A DNA stretch of 64,000 nt, from assembly GCA_002105175.1 (NCBI GenBank), contig MCGE01000041.1:290052-354051 (forward strand), written 5' to 3'. The notes under the pieces were generated by a model, which was not told the DNA's origin, made no database searches, and saw nothing but the letters and a program-made list of their open reading frames with translations. Shown here piece after piece: positions 41,794-55,780 of the stretch. The DNA is from Absidia repens (Eukaryota > Mucoromycota > Mucoromycetes > Mucorales > Cunninghamellaceae). Numbering within the stretch: the stretch's first letter is position 1; every line of letters begins with the position of its first letter. A program made the translations under genes and the position numbers.

Positions 41794-43675
41794 CTACAAA
41801 AAGTTGATACCAATACCAAAGTTCAATCCACTGTCAATAATATCACCATTTCGGAATTTCAGAGGAACAGAGAAGTTGGTTTCGATACGACCAATGTCAT
41901 GATGGAAGATAAGCCCCAATCCAACTGAAAGACGAGGTTGACGTGTCAAGTCTTCCCAGGTGTTTTTGGCAGGTTCTCCACGATTCCATTCAGACATATT
42001 CCCGGCATTTGCAAAGGCGTGCATCTTGATTGGCAAATGTGCTGATGATCCAGGTAATGTACTGATAAGGCTGGCACCTAATGACCAATAAACATTACCA
42101 CCTAAAGCATCGTCTATCAGAAAGGCAGAAAGAAAAGTTAGTGACAATTACTTCCATTTAATTCCATTTAGATTCAACTTACTTCCGTTTCTTGCACCAA
42201 TGCCGCCGGCCTTGAACCCTCTTAGTGACAAAGGTCCACCCAAATAAAGTCGATCAGACAAAAACACCTTGCTGTTATCCAATGAAGTTAATAATCCAGC
42301 CTTGCCACCAATACTCAACGAGATGCGGGACGCATTGGCACCTACTCCATCGCTGGCCAGCGTATGATGACATTGACCCAGAAATTCGTGCTTGATGAAA
42401 TTTGAATCGCCTTTGCCACCAACACCTGCCCATTCTTGGAAAAGACCGACGTAATGACCTTGAGTAGGAAGTGTTTTGTGATTGCGAGTGTCGTGTACAA
42501 ATGAGTGATAGATTGATGATTTGCTGTTGATACCACTTTGCTCTCGAACACTAAAAACAAAAACAAATAACAGTCAGTCCAATATTTCCTTTCCCCCCCC
42601 CCAAAAAAAAAAAAAAAAAAAAAAAATAGACCCTTACGTTGCAGAGGCGTTAGGATAAGCTGTGGTTACCCGTTCAGATTTAGCAAAGGCCAATTCATGT
42701 TCCCGTATTGAGATTCAGTCTACGAAAGATAAAAAAAGAGATTTAGTCTACGATCCTCCAAGTACACATAATCAGGCACTTTTTTCATACCTTGATGCGG
42801 ACACCTGCCGACTTGGATTGTTCTTCATATAAATTGATCAATGAATGATCCTTGATAGAGCTATTGACAAAGCCAGAAAGTGTAACATAGGGCGACCCGT
42901 TCAAAGGAGTGGTGAAAACACCCTAAAGAGAGAGTAAAAGTCAGCGTTATTCAATAGATTAAATGCCATAGTCATCATAACCCACATCATAATTTTCGCA
43001 CTTACTTCGACGGCGGATTTCGTAAGGCTGCCAAATCCGAAGCTAGCGCCTACACTTTCAGCGCCACCAAATACATTTCTTGAGATAGCAGATCCAATCT
43101 ACACCAAGAGCAAAAAAAAAAAAAAAAAAAAAAGATGTTAGATAAGCTGGCAATCATACCATGTGCACTTTTTATGCAAAAAGGCCGGTTTTCATTCTCA
43201 TTACCACATAAATTTCATTTTCCCGAGCACCGTAGGCAGTCTTGATCAAGCCTCTGGGTTTTTCATCCAGTTGGATGGTCACATCCACTGTATCCTTGTG
43301 TTTTGATTGGTATCCAGATATACCTTGACTTGGTCAAAAATATCATGTCGATCCAACTTGGTGGCAAGATCTTTTGTTTCCTGGAATACATCGGCAGTGG
43401 TTTGTGGTGTGAATAGTCCTGCTGTCAATTTGTCCAAGAAAGATTTTCTAGTAATACTGGTTCCTAGCACGCGTACAGAGTGGACGGTCATGGGTGCTTC
43501 CGCATTGTAGGCAGGCTGACAGTGACGAATTTATCCACGATAAAAAATATAATAATATACGAGTGTATATAAAACTTGAGATGAGTATTAAAAAGTTTGG
43601 GCAAGACGTGTTGTTTTGTTGTTGTTGCTTTTTTACTAGTGATTATACCTTATTGGACGTGTTTGTAGAAGACAT
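41794..43675 (-). CDS. SAM50: SAM50/Tob55 outer-membrane insertase (two frameshifts)
   Basis: Seven exons (43675-43649, 43515-43205, 43098-43006, 42922-42791, 42719-42638, 42550-42183, 42113-41794) would give about 444 aa once two single-base deficits are allowed for. A single POTRA-like domain (about 20-100, MTVHSVRVLGTSITRKSFL onward) is followed by an Omp85 beta-barrel with FGGAESVGASFGFG, SDRLYLGGPLSLRGF, DALGGNVYW and the C-terminal beta-signal GLNFGIGINFL. Sam50 inserts beta-barrel proteins into the mitochondrial outer membrane. Frame is lost at about 43291-43297 in a run of four A (reads on to a TGA at 43279) and at about 42703-42705 in a run of three G. In each case one extra homopolymer base restores the family sequence. 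Either the sequence contains errors or this copy is inactive. As the gene is normally essential and otherwise intact, errors are favoured. Confidence 0.88.
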
Positions 43676-43866
43676 TGTAATTTCCTTTTGTCTATGACAG
43701 CAAAATTTAGAAAAGAAAAAGATGAAAAGGGAATAAAATAAAACAAGTGCAAAAAGGTAAAATTGAGAGAGACCCCTGTTGAAGATCAAATAATAAAAAA
43801 TATCGGAGTTGCAAAGAGGAATAAGGGAAGAAAAAAGGAAGGAGGCGTGGGAGGAGAGGGAGAAGA

Positions 43867-45912
<2,046 letters not shown>

Positions 45913-45946
45913 CACAGGTAGTATTCAAGGCAGAGAAGTCAGTGAG

Positions 45947-45981
<35 letters not shown>

Positions 45982-46824
45982 AAAAGGGAAAAAATGACTC
46001 CTTTGGAGGCACGGACTTTGATTTCACTCCCCACTGTTATTATTCAAATTCCAGATCTACTGTGTTACCACAAAATAAAATGATATCAACAACAGTAATT
46101 TGACTTTTACCGTATACATGGATTTGGACATATTTACCAGCTTGAAAAATAAATTCTGTAAGGTATATATTGAAAAGCTACTTCGCTTGGCTAAAGTGAC
46201 ATCTTTTTTTTGTATGCTATATATTTTTTCAGTGACATAAGTGAAGACCTGGGATATGCTGATAGCCCCTGGACTTACATACAATTTGGAAAACTCAATA
46301 TACTTGGCAAAGCGGGTAGATATTATTCGTCTTTGAGTATGCTGTGCACTCAAACTAACCAATTAGATGGATTGAACATCATAGATTCGACGTTACATGG
46401 ATAACGAAATGTACCTCTGATTCATATATTTTGATACCTATTCTCTAGAAATCTACACCTTTTTTAGTCATATTCAGCTATAGTTTTATATCCCTTGCCC
46501 GCACCATCCCTATGTATCCACAATTATTCATTTTCTCGTTTCGCCCCGTTCGACTAACATGACCAATCATTCCCTGTTGATTTTTCCCCTTTCAGCTCCT
46601 CTAGTATGATACCGATATATTCATTAAAAAAAAAAAAAAAAAAAAAAGTATACATTTTAATAAAGGCATTCTATATTGGGCCAATATTTTTTTATTGATA
46701 ATGTGAATTGATGTTGTGATAATATAATCTATGTGTATGTAACATGAGGAATGAAGGTTTCAAATAAAGATGTACAGATGTATAGAAAAAGAAAAACAAA
46801 GAAAAAAGACTAAAAATACAATGA
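45913..46824. other. Intergenic DNA between MAPK paralogue and nucleolin-like gene
   Basis: Contains a long A run just above the MAPK start (45949-45978) and another at 46626-46647. No gene was recognised. Confidence 0.5.
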
Positions 46825-48046
46825 CTAGTATCTACCACCACGGGGAGCACCACGACCACCTATTAGGAAAAAAAATAATACTGTCAGAACATGACTTTCA
46901 TTATAGGCACTTAGCTTCTATTTACCTCGGAAGCCACCACCACCACGAGGACCACCACGACCACCTATTCGAAATTAAAAGAAGACAAGTGTGAGTTTTT
47001 TGCCCTGGCTGCACTCAATAAACGTTTTTTTTTTCCTTTTACCTCGGAAGCCGCCACCACGTTGACCGCCACGGCCACCTATAAATAATGATAAGAAAAA
47101 TAGAATAAATAAATAACTTGTTCATCAACATCATCAAGACAAAGTTAGTCTTACCTCGGAAGCCACCACGACCACCACCACGACCACCTTCACCATTGAA
47201 TCGGCTACGATCGTCGTCTCGTTGACCACTGAAATCAGTACGGAGGGGACGTCCATTGACACTGACACCGTTCATTTCCTTGACAGCCTTTTCAGCTTCT
47301 TCTTCGGATGAGAATTGAATATAACCAAAGCCACGGATTTGTTCGGTTTCTCTGCTGATAGGCAGACGCACTTCGACAATGGAGCCAAAGGGTTCAAAGG
47401 CTTCACGGAGACCAGCTTCATCCAAGCTTCGGCAAATGTTGGCGACAAAGACGGTGTTGGTGCGAGGGCTATAGTTTTCATCCTTTTGGCGGCGAACAGC
47501 AGGAGTAGCGGTATCCAAGCGAATGTTGCGACCTTGGAATTCCACACCGTTCAGTTCACGAGCAGATTCGAGATCTTCAGAGTTGGCAAAATCAACATAA
47601 CCAAACCCACGGTTACGACGAACACCTTCGGGAGCATTTCGATCCAAAGACATACGCACAGTTGTCACTGACTTGCCATTGTCTTCAAAGAAGGCACGTA
47701 ATTGATCTTCAGTACAATTCCAGTCCAATTGGCCAACAAACAAGGATAGTCCTTCACCACCAAATTGAGGCTTTTCTTCACGGCTGACTTCCACCTTGGC
47801 ACGTTTAGGAGCCTTGTCTTGTTCAGATTCTTCTTCATCATCTTCAGAGGCTGCACGCTTGTTGTTGACTTCTTTATCAGAATCTTCAGAATCATCACCG
47901 CTTTCATTATCAGAGGAGTCACTGGAGTCATTGTTTTCAGATTTCACACCGCTAGCAGAAGAAGCATCAGAGTCACTTGAGTCTTCACTTTCAGAGGATT
48001 CCACAATGTCAGCAGCTTTTTCTTGTACTTTGGTAGATTTGGCCAT
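46825..48046 (-). CDS. Nucleolin-like protein (Nsr1/Gar2 type): acidic tract, two RRMs, RGG tail
   Basis: Four exons (48046-47155, 47078-47043, 46964-46926, 46859-46825) encode 333 aa. Residues 1-95 are Ser/Asp/Glu-rich with casein-kinase-2-type sites (SSESEDSSDSD) and a KRAKVEVS nuclear-signal-like patch. RRM1 (about 103-180) has RNP2 LFVGQL and RNP1 RGFGYVDF. RRM2 (about 200-275) has VFVANI and RGFGYIQF. The tail is pure RGG/GGFRG. This layout is that of yeast Nsr1, S. pombe Gar2 and nucleolin, which act in pre-rRNA processing in the nucleolus. Most of the RGG tail is encoded by three tiny exons with the same phase and near-identical ends. Confidence 0.92.
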
Positions 48047-49380
48047 AATGTATATAAAATATGTGTTATAAAGAGATAAAGAGATATAAAAAAAACGAAT
48101 TTTTGAAAAATCTTTTTTTATTAAAAAAGGAAGTCGGCAAGCCACCATTCAAGCGAGATTTTCCATCGCCGATAAAAATAATGAATTTTTTTTAAGGAAG
48201 ACAATGTACAGTACATAATGAGGCTTAAAACAGCGTCGTGCAATTTGGACTTCACCTACCTAATATTTTTTTATTGGATTGTACGTACACTAGACCTTGA
48301 TGCGCATCCAAACAATAGTCAATTGATCCAGCTATCCATTTAATTTAGCCTTTCGCGTTTAGGATATAACGGGAGTGCTCTCTATGCTGATATTCAAAAA
48401 CCCTTACCTTTATTTTTGTTTCAAAATAAATAAAGGTGGCGCCCAGCGGAGGGCGAGTTCAGGACACTTGCACATATCAACACAATTTGCACCGGTGGTT
48501 CTGACAGGTGCAAATCACCTAAGATACATTTCCTTTTTCTGGGTATTTTATAATGATCTTATATCTTCACCACAAAAATAAACTTGGCGGTGATTAAAAA
48601 GATGCGGCTATATGTAGCGGACAGCCTATTGTAAAAAAAAAAGAACAAATGCAACAGAAGTTAGAATCGTTTATATAAATCATTAAATAAATACCATTTT
48701 TCTTTACTTGAGTGCTAGAATAGAGGAAGCCCCTCATCACGGAGGGCAAAAATTAATCATAGTCTATTCTAGGTCTGAAGAACCAGATACTTGTTCAGCG
48801 AAAAGATGGTGATTTGACGATAACGTTTGTGCATGAATTTCTTGGGACGGCGAGATACAGGGAGCCCATCGCTTGGACATAAAACAATGTATATAGTATA
48901 TTGACTCTCATTTTGCAATTATCCTTTTAGATTAATGTTGACCTTTCTCCAAATATATATATATATATATATATAGTGGAGGTTATAATACTTCATAAGA
49001 AAAACTACGCTAGTTTCACGACGATTAATATAAATGACAAAGCGGAAATAGGGTCACATTTCATCTTAAGCGATTGAGAACAGCTAAGGCTATCGAGGGA
49101 AAATACTTTCGAAAGCGGCGGCCACGCTCACAGTACAGTCTGGTTTATTGATTACTATAATTGGTTTTGCAGGGATAAACACACATTTTCATATCAACGT
49201 CACCAGTCAATTGCTCAGGCACTAAGGCGAAATTAATACTACTAAGCTAGAATGCACATTATTGATAGGACACTAACAAAACAACTACAATATTAGCATT
49301 ATATACTATCTATTGAGTCAGAGAATGGTTAAAAAAAACATATGGTTTATTGAAGCAACATGATCAACTATTAAAAATAT
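48047..49380. other. Intergenic DNA with repeat fragments
   Basis: 48900-48955 contains a forward fragment of the R1 tandem tail (CCTTTTAGATTAATGTTGACC), then an (AT)n run at 48954-48975. Otherwise nothing was recognised. Confidence 0.5.
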
Positions 49381-49399
49381 TGGGTTTCATTGTAACAAG

Positions 49400-49645
49400 G
49401 GGATGTATTGGAGGTAACAGCTGGGAGACTAATGGAAATCTAATAATAGTCAACATTAATCTAGCAGATTGTAAAAAGGAGCGAAATAATGTCCAGTACA
49501 GCACAAGTCATGCGAAAGAGTAATGGGTATCTTTTATTGAACCAGAGCAATGATCAACAACAATGTAAAAAGATGAGATGATAAAGAAGGGATCTATTGC
49601 ACACAACATGAAAGATACTAGTGGGACATTTTGTCAGCGAAGCAA
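49400..49645 (-). repeat. R1-associated tail, reverse orientation (49.5 kb)
   Basis: Reverse complements of the tandem-unit motifs (GTCAACATTAATCTA, AGAAGGGATCTATTGCAC, ACATGAAAGA) precede the reverse R1 copy, as at 39.1 and 57.2 kb. Confidence 0.6.
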
Positions 49646-49649
49646 GTAA

Positions 49650-49955
49650 AAGGAAACATATTTATTCAGATGTAAATGCAACCTATGGACGAACTAAAAC
49701 TAATTAAGCTAATGAAGACCCCAATGAGCCCAACTAATGGTAATCCAAAATCCTGAATCCAAAATGGAAGGGTTTCCCCATGCATCTTATAATCCCTGAG
49801 CTGAATCCCCTTTTTAACTAGTCCTAACACTAATCTAAGATCATCACAACCGCATAGAGGTTAAAATCGCGCAGGAAAAAAGAAAAGAAAAAAGTAAAAA
49901 GAGAGAAAAAAAAAAGGGAGGCACGTGTGCGGGATTTAAAATATATATTTTTAGG
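49650..49955 (-). repeat. R1 interspersed repeat, reverse copy (49.7 kb)
   Basis: Carries CATATTTATTCAGATGTA, AATTAAGCTAATGAAGACC, CCAAAATGGAAGGGTTTCCCC, a purine tract and CACGTG at 49922-49927 followed by TGCGGGATTTAAAA. Confidence 0.8.
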
Positions 49956-50829
49956 GATTTATGGACTCTCGTGTGTGAATTTGACGGACACAGAAATGGA
50001 AAGCCGAATTTTTTTTCTTTCACTAGGCTATTGATCTTTGATGACTTTGCCTGCTTTCCTTTTGTATTTCTGTGGACTCTGTAAACCACTTACAGTTTGA
50101 TCATCTTGACTTGGTTGAAAAAAAAAAGGAATACCAGGCGGACACTTTACATTCGGCAAACTGATTCAGCTATTCTACCATAAAGTAGTAATCATAGAAC
50201 CTACTTCGTTCCCACATACATAGTATTAGTTATATTTTTTCCTTTGTCTTTCCCTGTTTAGATATAATATATTTCACTATAAATCAAATAAATAAAGAAA
50301 AACTAATTGCTTCCATATATACTACAGTCTGATTGTGTGTGCATGTATGTGTGATATCTTTGCATATTTTTTATTATCCTTTCACTGGTTTGGAAAAGCT
50401 ATAGCAACTACCACTATTTTTGGGTGGCTCGCTGGGCGCTATTTCAACGGTAGGGAGGGCTCGTTCTAGGTGTGTATGGGGATATTGGAGGGACAAATGG
50501 TATGAGTAGAACATGCATGTGACTAGAAAGCGGTGCCAAACGAATTTGACTGTCCATGCACGAAAATATCATAGCTAATGATATTAACAGGAACAATTTA
50601 CTTTTGAACTGGGACATGGAATTCATATTGTCTCCTTGTATCGATGAATCCTTTTCATTGCACAACAACTAACAGTATTTTTCGGTAAAGCAAAGAATTT
50701 TATTGGTAATAAGGATAATAAATATACTAAACTAAACTATATACATAAATTTAACTAGTACTAAAGCTACAATGGTTGACCAGGGATGATTTCTTGTTTG
50801 ATAACCACGATGTTGTCTACAGGTCAATC
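49956..50829. other. Intergenic DNA downstream of STT3
   Basis: 50230-50300 again shows the divergent AATAAA-ending arm after an R1 reverse copy. TTTATT at 50698-50703 is a candidate STT3 poly(A) signal. No gene was found. Confidence 0.5.
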
Positions 50830-51816
50830 CTAATCCAATTCATCGAGAGCGCGTCGTCTTCGATCTCGGCTTTTCTTGCTCAATGTCTGCTTTTTCTTTT
50901 TCTTGCCAGCTTCAAAGTCACCGGCGGCTTTGTGATGACGACCAAGCGGGTCCAGATCCTTCACTTTGTATATACGGACAATCCAGTTTTCAGAGGTATA
51001 TGCTTCTTCTAACACCGATAATTCAGGGCCCTTGATTGGCAAATGTTGCTTTCGGACACGATCCATGGGAGGTTGACCACCAAAGAGCTCGTGGAATCGA
51101 TAGTAACTCATCTTGTACATGAGCGAGTCGCGCATGGCTGGAGATGCTTGGTCGTCCACTCGATAATCGCCAGTAGGCGTAAAGTAGTTGGCTTCCTTTA
51201 TCTTGTCTGGCCAGACGCCTTCAGCAATACGGATCATCCAGAGATACTTGTTGATATCATCACCAGAGTAGCCTAACAGACCGCCAAAAATGACCAAAAC
51301 ATAATCCACATCGTGTTGCCGCATAATTTCATAAGCATCATCTTCGTTGGATGACATGGCGCGACCAACGGTAGCAATGTGTGTGTTGTTCCAAGTGTTG
51401 TTGTCGACTAATGTTGGACGATCAGCCATGCCTGCAATTTGGTACCCATAATCCCACCATGACATAATCTTGGCATCTTCCTTGGTGTTCTTGCGAAGCC
51501 AATAATACGCTTCGCGGAAATCGTCGATGATATGCTGGGATCCGTCCGCATTACGAGAAGCAAGCACAATGGATGGACTGGAGTAAGCGCTTGATGTCAC
51601 CCAGGTACAATGCCATACAAATACAATCAAAAAGAAAACAAAACTAAGCACCACTAAAGCACGGGAGTCCCAACTAATAAGGGCTCCGCCTTGTGAATTG
51701 GTAGCATCCGATGGTGTAGGTTTGTTTTGTTGTTGTTGTTGTTTCCCTTTCTTGGTTTCTTTTGGCGTATGTGAGCCTTCTGGTTTTGTTGATTTCGTTG
51801 TTGTTGTTGTTGTTGT

Positions 51817-51865
<49 letters not shown>

Positions 51866-53341
51866 GAGATGTCAAGATAAGTATCCAACAAAGTTGAAAC
51901 AGCGATACCAGCGCAGATACAAACCACAGGCGTCAATGTCAACATTAAACGGACCATCACACCAGCAAAGTACGAAGCAAACACACTGTAAACAATAACA
52001 AATATATGTTCATCGTAGAGTTTTTGGAAGCACATATAGAGGCCAGCAGGGAATAAAAAGATCAACATGTTCAGGTCAAAGAAGAAAGATGGCCACGCCG
52101 TAGGTTGATGTTCAGACACAGATGCAATGATAGGAATGTGAATCTTCGCATAACCAGTATCCCAAAGAGAATAGAATCGACCAGTCCATGGTGCAATATA
52201 GCCACCTAAAGTCAATAAAACCAACGCGGAGAATCCAAGGGCAAAAGTTCCAAACACAATAGTTTTGAGTAGAATCTGGAATTGTTTCGCTTGTAAATGA
52301 CCTCGTAGTAGTTCGACGAAACCGAGAATTTGGCATAGACCAAAGACACCTAGATGTAATCATTGTAAAAAGTATGTAAGAATTTTTATATAATTTTTCT
52401 CTAGGGGTTCCGTTGCTTTCTTACCCAAAGCAGCCATGTGTTCAGAAGTACGTGTAGGTTGGAATCCAACAAATGGAACTTGCATAGACATCAAGGTGCC
52501 CAGGATGTAAAAGGTGGAATAAGCGACATATATGCGACTTGAGAAACGGCCCATAAGCATCAAGACAAATACATGAAGGGGGATAATATTGATAATAAAG
52601 ACATAGCCACCCCAAGCCGCGACCATATAAAAGTAAAAGAATCCAGCAATAGCAGCGTACATAGCAGATCCCAGTCGCAGTGCTTTAATCCAAAGATAAA
52701 AGGTAAACATGAGTAAGAAGATGGCAATAGCTTCGTTGTCGTATGATCCGGCTACTGAACGAGAAATATAACCCGGCGCAATACCCATAAATGCTGCCGC
52801 CAGTAAACCTGCTGAGCTGTCCTTGAGTTCCTTGGTCAATAAATACGTTGCAAAAGCTGTGGCGCCTGAGAATATAGGAGCAAGAAGTACGCAAACATTG
52901 CGAATATCAACTGGGAAGTGGAGATAGTGTAGTACATTGTGAATTGCCGCTGCTGTCACCATCAAACCAGGATAGACAGTACCACCTACAACGCGTCCAA
53001 GTGGGTACCAGGAACGATCGTCAAACCAATTCCAGAATTCATATACACCATCCTTCACTAACATTTTCGTTGCACGGTAATTGAACCTAATACCAAAAAT
53101 AAAAAATAAAAAAAAAGAGTAAGTAACAATTAAGTTAAACGAGCGTGTTCGTCAGCTAAGAAGATGAGATTGACGAGTAAGTGAATGTACTCTTTTAATT
53201 TTACCAAGGGTCAAATTCGTGGATGACGGATTCATAACGGACAATACTGAAGAGGCGTGAGGAGAATGCTGCTGCCGCTATCAATCCCAAGATTGTTGCT
53301 TTTAGTAACGTCTTTTGGCTACTGACTTCCAGTGCAGCCAT
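50830..53341 (-). CDS. STT3: Oligosaccharyltransferase catalytic subunit STT3
   Basis: Three exons (53341-53205, 53086-52425, 52349-50830) encode 772 aa. The N-terminus has the first catalytic DxD region [12 protein letters not shown]. Later motifs are [41 protein letters not shown], the WWDYGYQ catalytic signature and the downstream DxxK-like region. About 13 membrane segments are visible. STT3 transfers the lipid-linked oligosaccharide to Asn-X-Ser/Thr in the ER lumen. Unusual: the loop between the last membrane segments (plus-strand 51690-51880) holds a Ser run, a Thr run and a Lys/Gln-rich stretch coded by (GAT)n/(GTT)n microsatellites, absent from textbook STT3 proteins. The loop is predicted cytosolic. 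Confidence 0.95.
51798..51862 (+). repeat. (GTT)n(GAT)n trinucleotide repeat within STT3
   Basis: Plus-strand GTT repeats followed by GAT repeats; on the coding strand they encode Ser then Thr tracts. Confidence 0.95.
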
Positions 53342-53759
53342 ATTGTGATTGGTATGATATATATATATATATATGATAAAAAATAATGAAATAGAAAAAA
53401 AAATCAATCTAAAATATTGCTATGGTTTTTAAAAAGGCGACAAACCTTAAACCAATAAAATCACTGCACATAAAATTTTGACATAAAAGACGTTTTTATT
53501 TCAAGCAGATACATGTATACATAGATGAATATATAAATATAAAGAAATAAAATAAAAGAATGTGTAAAAGCAAGGGAAGGGGAAACATAAAGTAGTGGAT
53601 AGTAAATAATAAAAAATAAAATAAACAAAGAGGTTGAGGAGATTGGTATGATTTGAGTACAATAAAGGGATGAGAGAAACTAATTACAACCTAGAGGTAA
53701 ACATGACCACGTGAAGAGATGATATCGCACAGTCCGATAATATTAATCCATTATGTTAC
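53342..53759. promoter_or_regulatory. STT3 promoter and CDC55 3' flank
   Basis: Only an (AT)n tract just upstream of the STT3 start (53356-53375) stands out. Confidence 0.4.
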
Positions 53760-55780
53760 TTACTCTCTATAACAGAACAATGAATTAGAGCAGTCAAAAG
53801 GAAGTATATCGATATTTCCAAATATTACTTACGTAAAAATAAATAAGTTGTTCGTAGCGGCCACAGCGATCGAGTTTTCCCTTGGGTGCCACGATGCATG
53901 TAGGATCTTTTTGCTGTAGTCCATATTGTCAGATGTCAACCCACCACTGCTGCTAAGTCCGCCCCCAGGGCCTGAAGATACCATTTTATGTTTAGCCGAT
54001 CCCAAGCGTTTCGCCTTAAATGCATTCTTGTCAGCTTGTAAGGAGATATCAGACTTGCCTTCCCGGTCAAAAATGTGGAAAGTGTTGCTGTATGATCCCG
54101 ATAAAACAGAACTACAACACAGCAAAATAAACGTTATAAGCACTATAACCTTCATTATCCTTCACTTTTTTTTGTCAACACTTACTTTCCATCCGCACTA
54201 AAGTTACATTCAAATTTATCGAAGATACAATCATTTTCGTACAAGTCGCATAGTCTATTACGAAGTTGATCATGTATTTGGATGGTCTGTACCGGTTTGT
54301 TGTTCATATTGATATCCCAAATCTTCAATCCAAGATAATCCCGAGAAAGAATATATCGCCCATCTTGACTAAACTTGACATCAGACACCGAGGAGATAAT
54401 TTCCGAGAAGAAGGATCGCGTGGCTGGATTTTCCGGTTCCTCAAACACTGGTTAAAAAAGTAATAACATGTTAATCATCATTACTAATCTCATTTTTGAG
54501 GGGAGAGAATTTTACCTGTGGCATGTTGATCGCATAAAGCTGACTGACGCATATCAATGAGCTTGATTGATCCTTTGCTGGAACTATACATAAACATGTT
54601 GCAATGATATGGATGGAATTCGGCAGCAGTAATCACTTCTGTAAGCTCTTCCATGTTAGCAGGCTTGACATCAACAATATCTACCCCAAAAAAACCCCCC
54701 AATCAGACAATGGCCACTATACAATGTCAACTTTGTTCCAAATCTTGTTTTATTTCACTTACTGAAGCTTTGGTCAGATATGTCCAGATTCCACAAATTG
54801 ATACGTAGGTCATCAGCCGAGAGATAGGTTTCACCATCCGAGTTTGTTGAAATTGAGTTGATATGATAAGCATGAGCTGGAAAAAAAAAAGGAACAGTGA
54901 TGTTTTAGACTTTTATGGTCTACCCACTAGTGGTGTCCCTCTTTTCATCTCTTACCGTTCGCGTATACTTTTCTCGGGATAGCAGCAACAATGGTATCAC
55001 GATAAGATAATTTGGGAATTTGTAGTTGGCTACTAGGAAGAGAAGGAGCAACAGTATTCTCGGCAACCACACGAAGAGACTTTTCGAACACTTTCCACAG
55101 CTTGATGGTTTTATCTAAGAAATTAATAAAACATCGGTTAGTGTGCATGCAAAGAAAAGCGATGACAAATCTCGTCATTACCATTGGTCGTCAGTAAAAA
55201 ATGAGCCGAGTTTTGACGTTTGCACCATTTGATCTTGTTGATTTTTTCTTCAATTTCCAAGCTTTTGAGGTAATCGAATTCAGCTTCATGGGATTGGAAT
55301 TCTGTGTGGAACTTGTATTCACAGCCCTTCTTCTACAAAATATCAGGACAAGATATAATAAAGAAGAGAACACAAGTGAGTATACGATATATGTGTTTTG
55401 TCCCTTCTGTTTTGTTTTCTTCACTTACTCCATCATTGCGTTCAAATAAGACCACCCGTCCACCTATACAGAAAAAGATAAGATTGTCAGCGCGAGAGTC
55501 AACTCATTGGATTTGCGCTTTGGTTCTTGTTTTGAGCAAGCTTTACCTTTATCCCCAGTTGCTAAGAGATCACCGGTTTGATCAAATTCGACAGTTGTAA
55601 TAATATCGGCTATAATTATAGAGCAAAGGAGAGAAAAAGAGATGAGGTTAACTATAACATTCAAAGGACCCCCCCCCTCCAGTTGTCGAGCCACGTTTTA
55701 TTACCTTCAGTGATATCATCTGAGTCGCCTTTATCACCAAAGCATTGGGCAAACTTCCAGCTGTGTTGTTCTTCTGCCAT
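53760..55780 (-). CDS. CDC55: PP2A regulatory B subunit (Cdc55/PR55)
   Basis: Ten exons (55780-55705, 55609-55547, 55463-55429, 55332-55182, 55114-54956, 54876-54763, 54680-54516, 54447-54186, 54111-53833, 53766-53760) encode 436 aa. The seven-bladed WD propeller has the PR55 signatures: [123 protein letters not shown] and the end NNLFIFTE. Each is quoted only in part. The B subunit targets PP2A in mitotic exit and morphogenesis. A Ser/Gly-rich insert ([13 protein letters not shown]) lies in the last blade. The final exon is only 7 nt (end of Thr, Glu, stop). Confidence 0.96.

Noticed and set aside
47796..48071. Plus-strand Ser/Leu-rich frame opposite the nucleolin-like gene
   Set aside because: It mirrors the acidic Ser/Asp/Glu tract on the coding strand.
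51698..51880. Plus-strand poly-Asp frame opposite STT3
   Set aside because: It is the antisense of the Ser/Thr microsatellite. It has no start context or family match.
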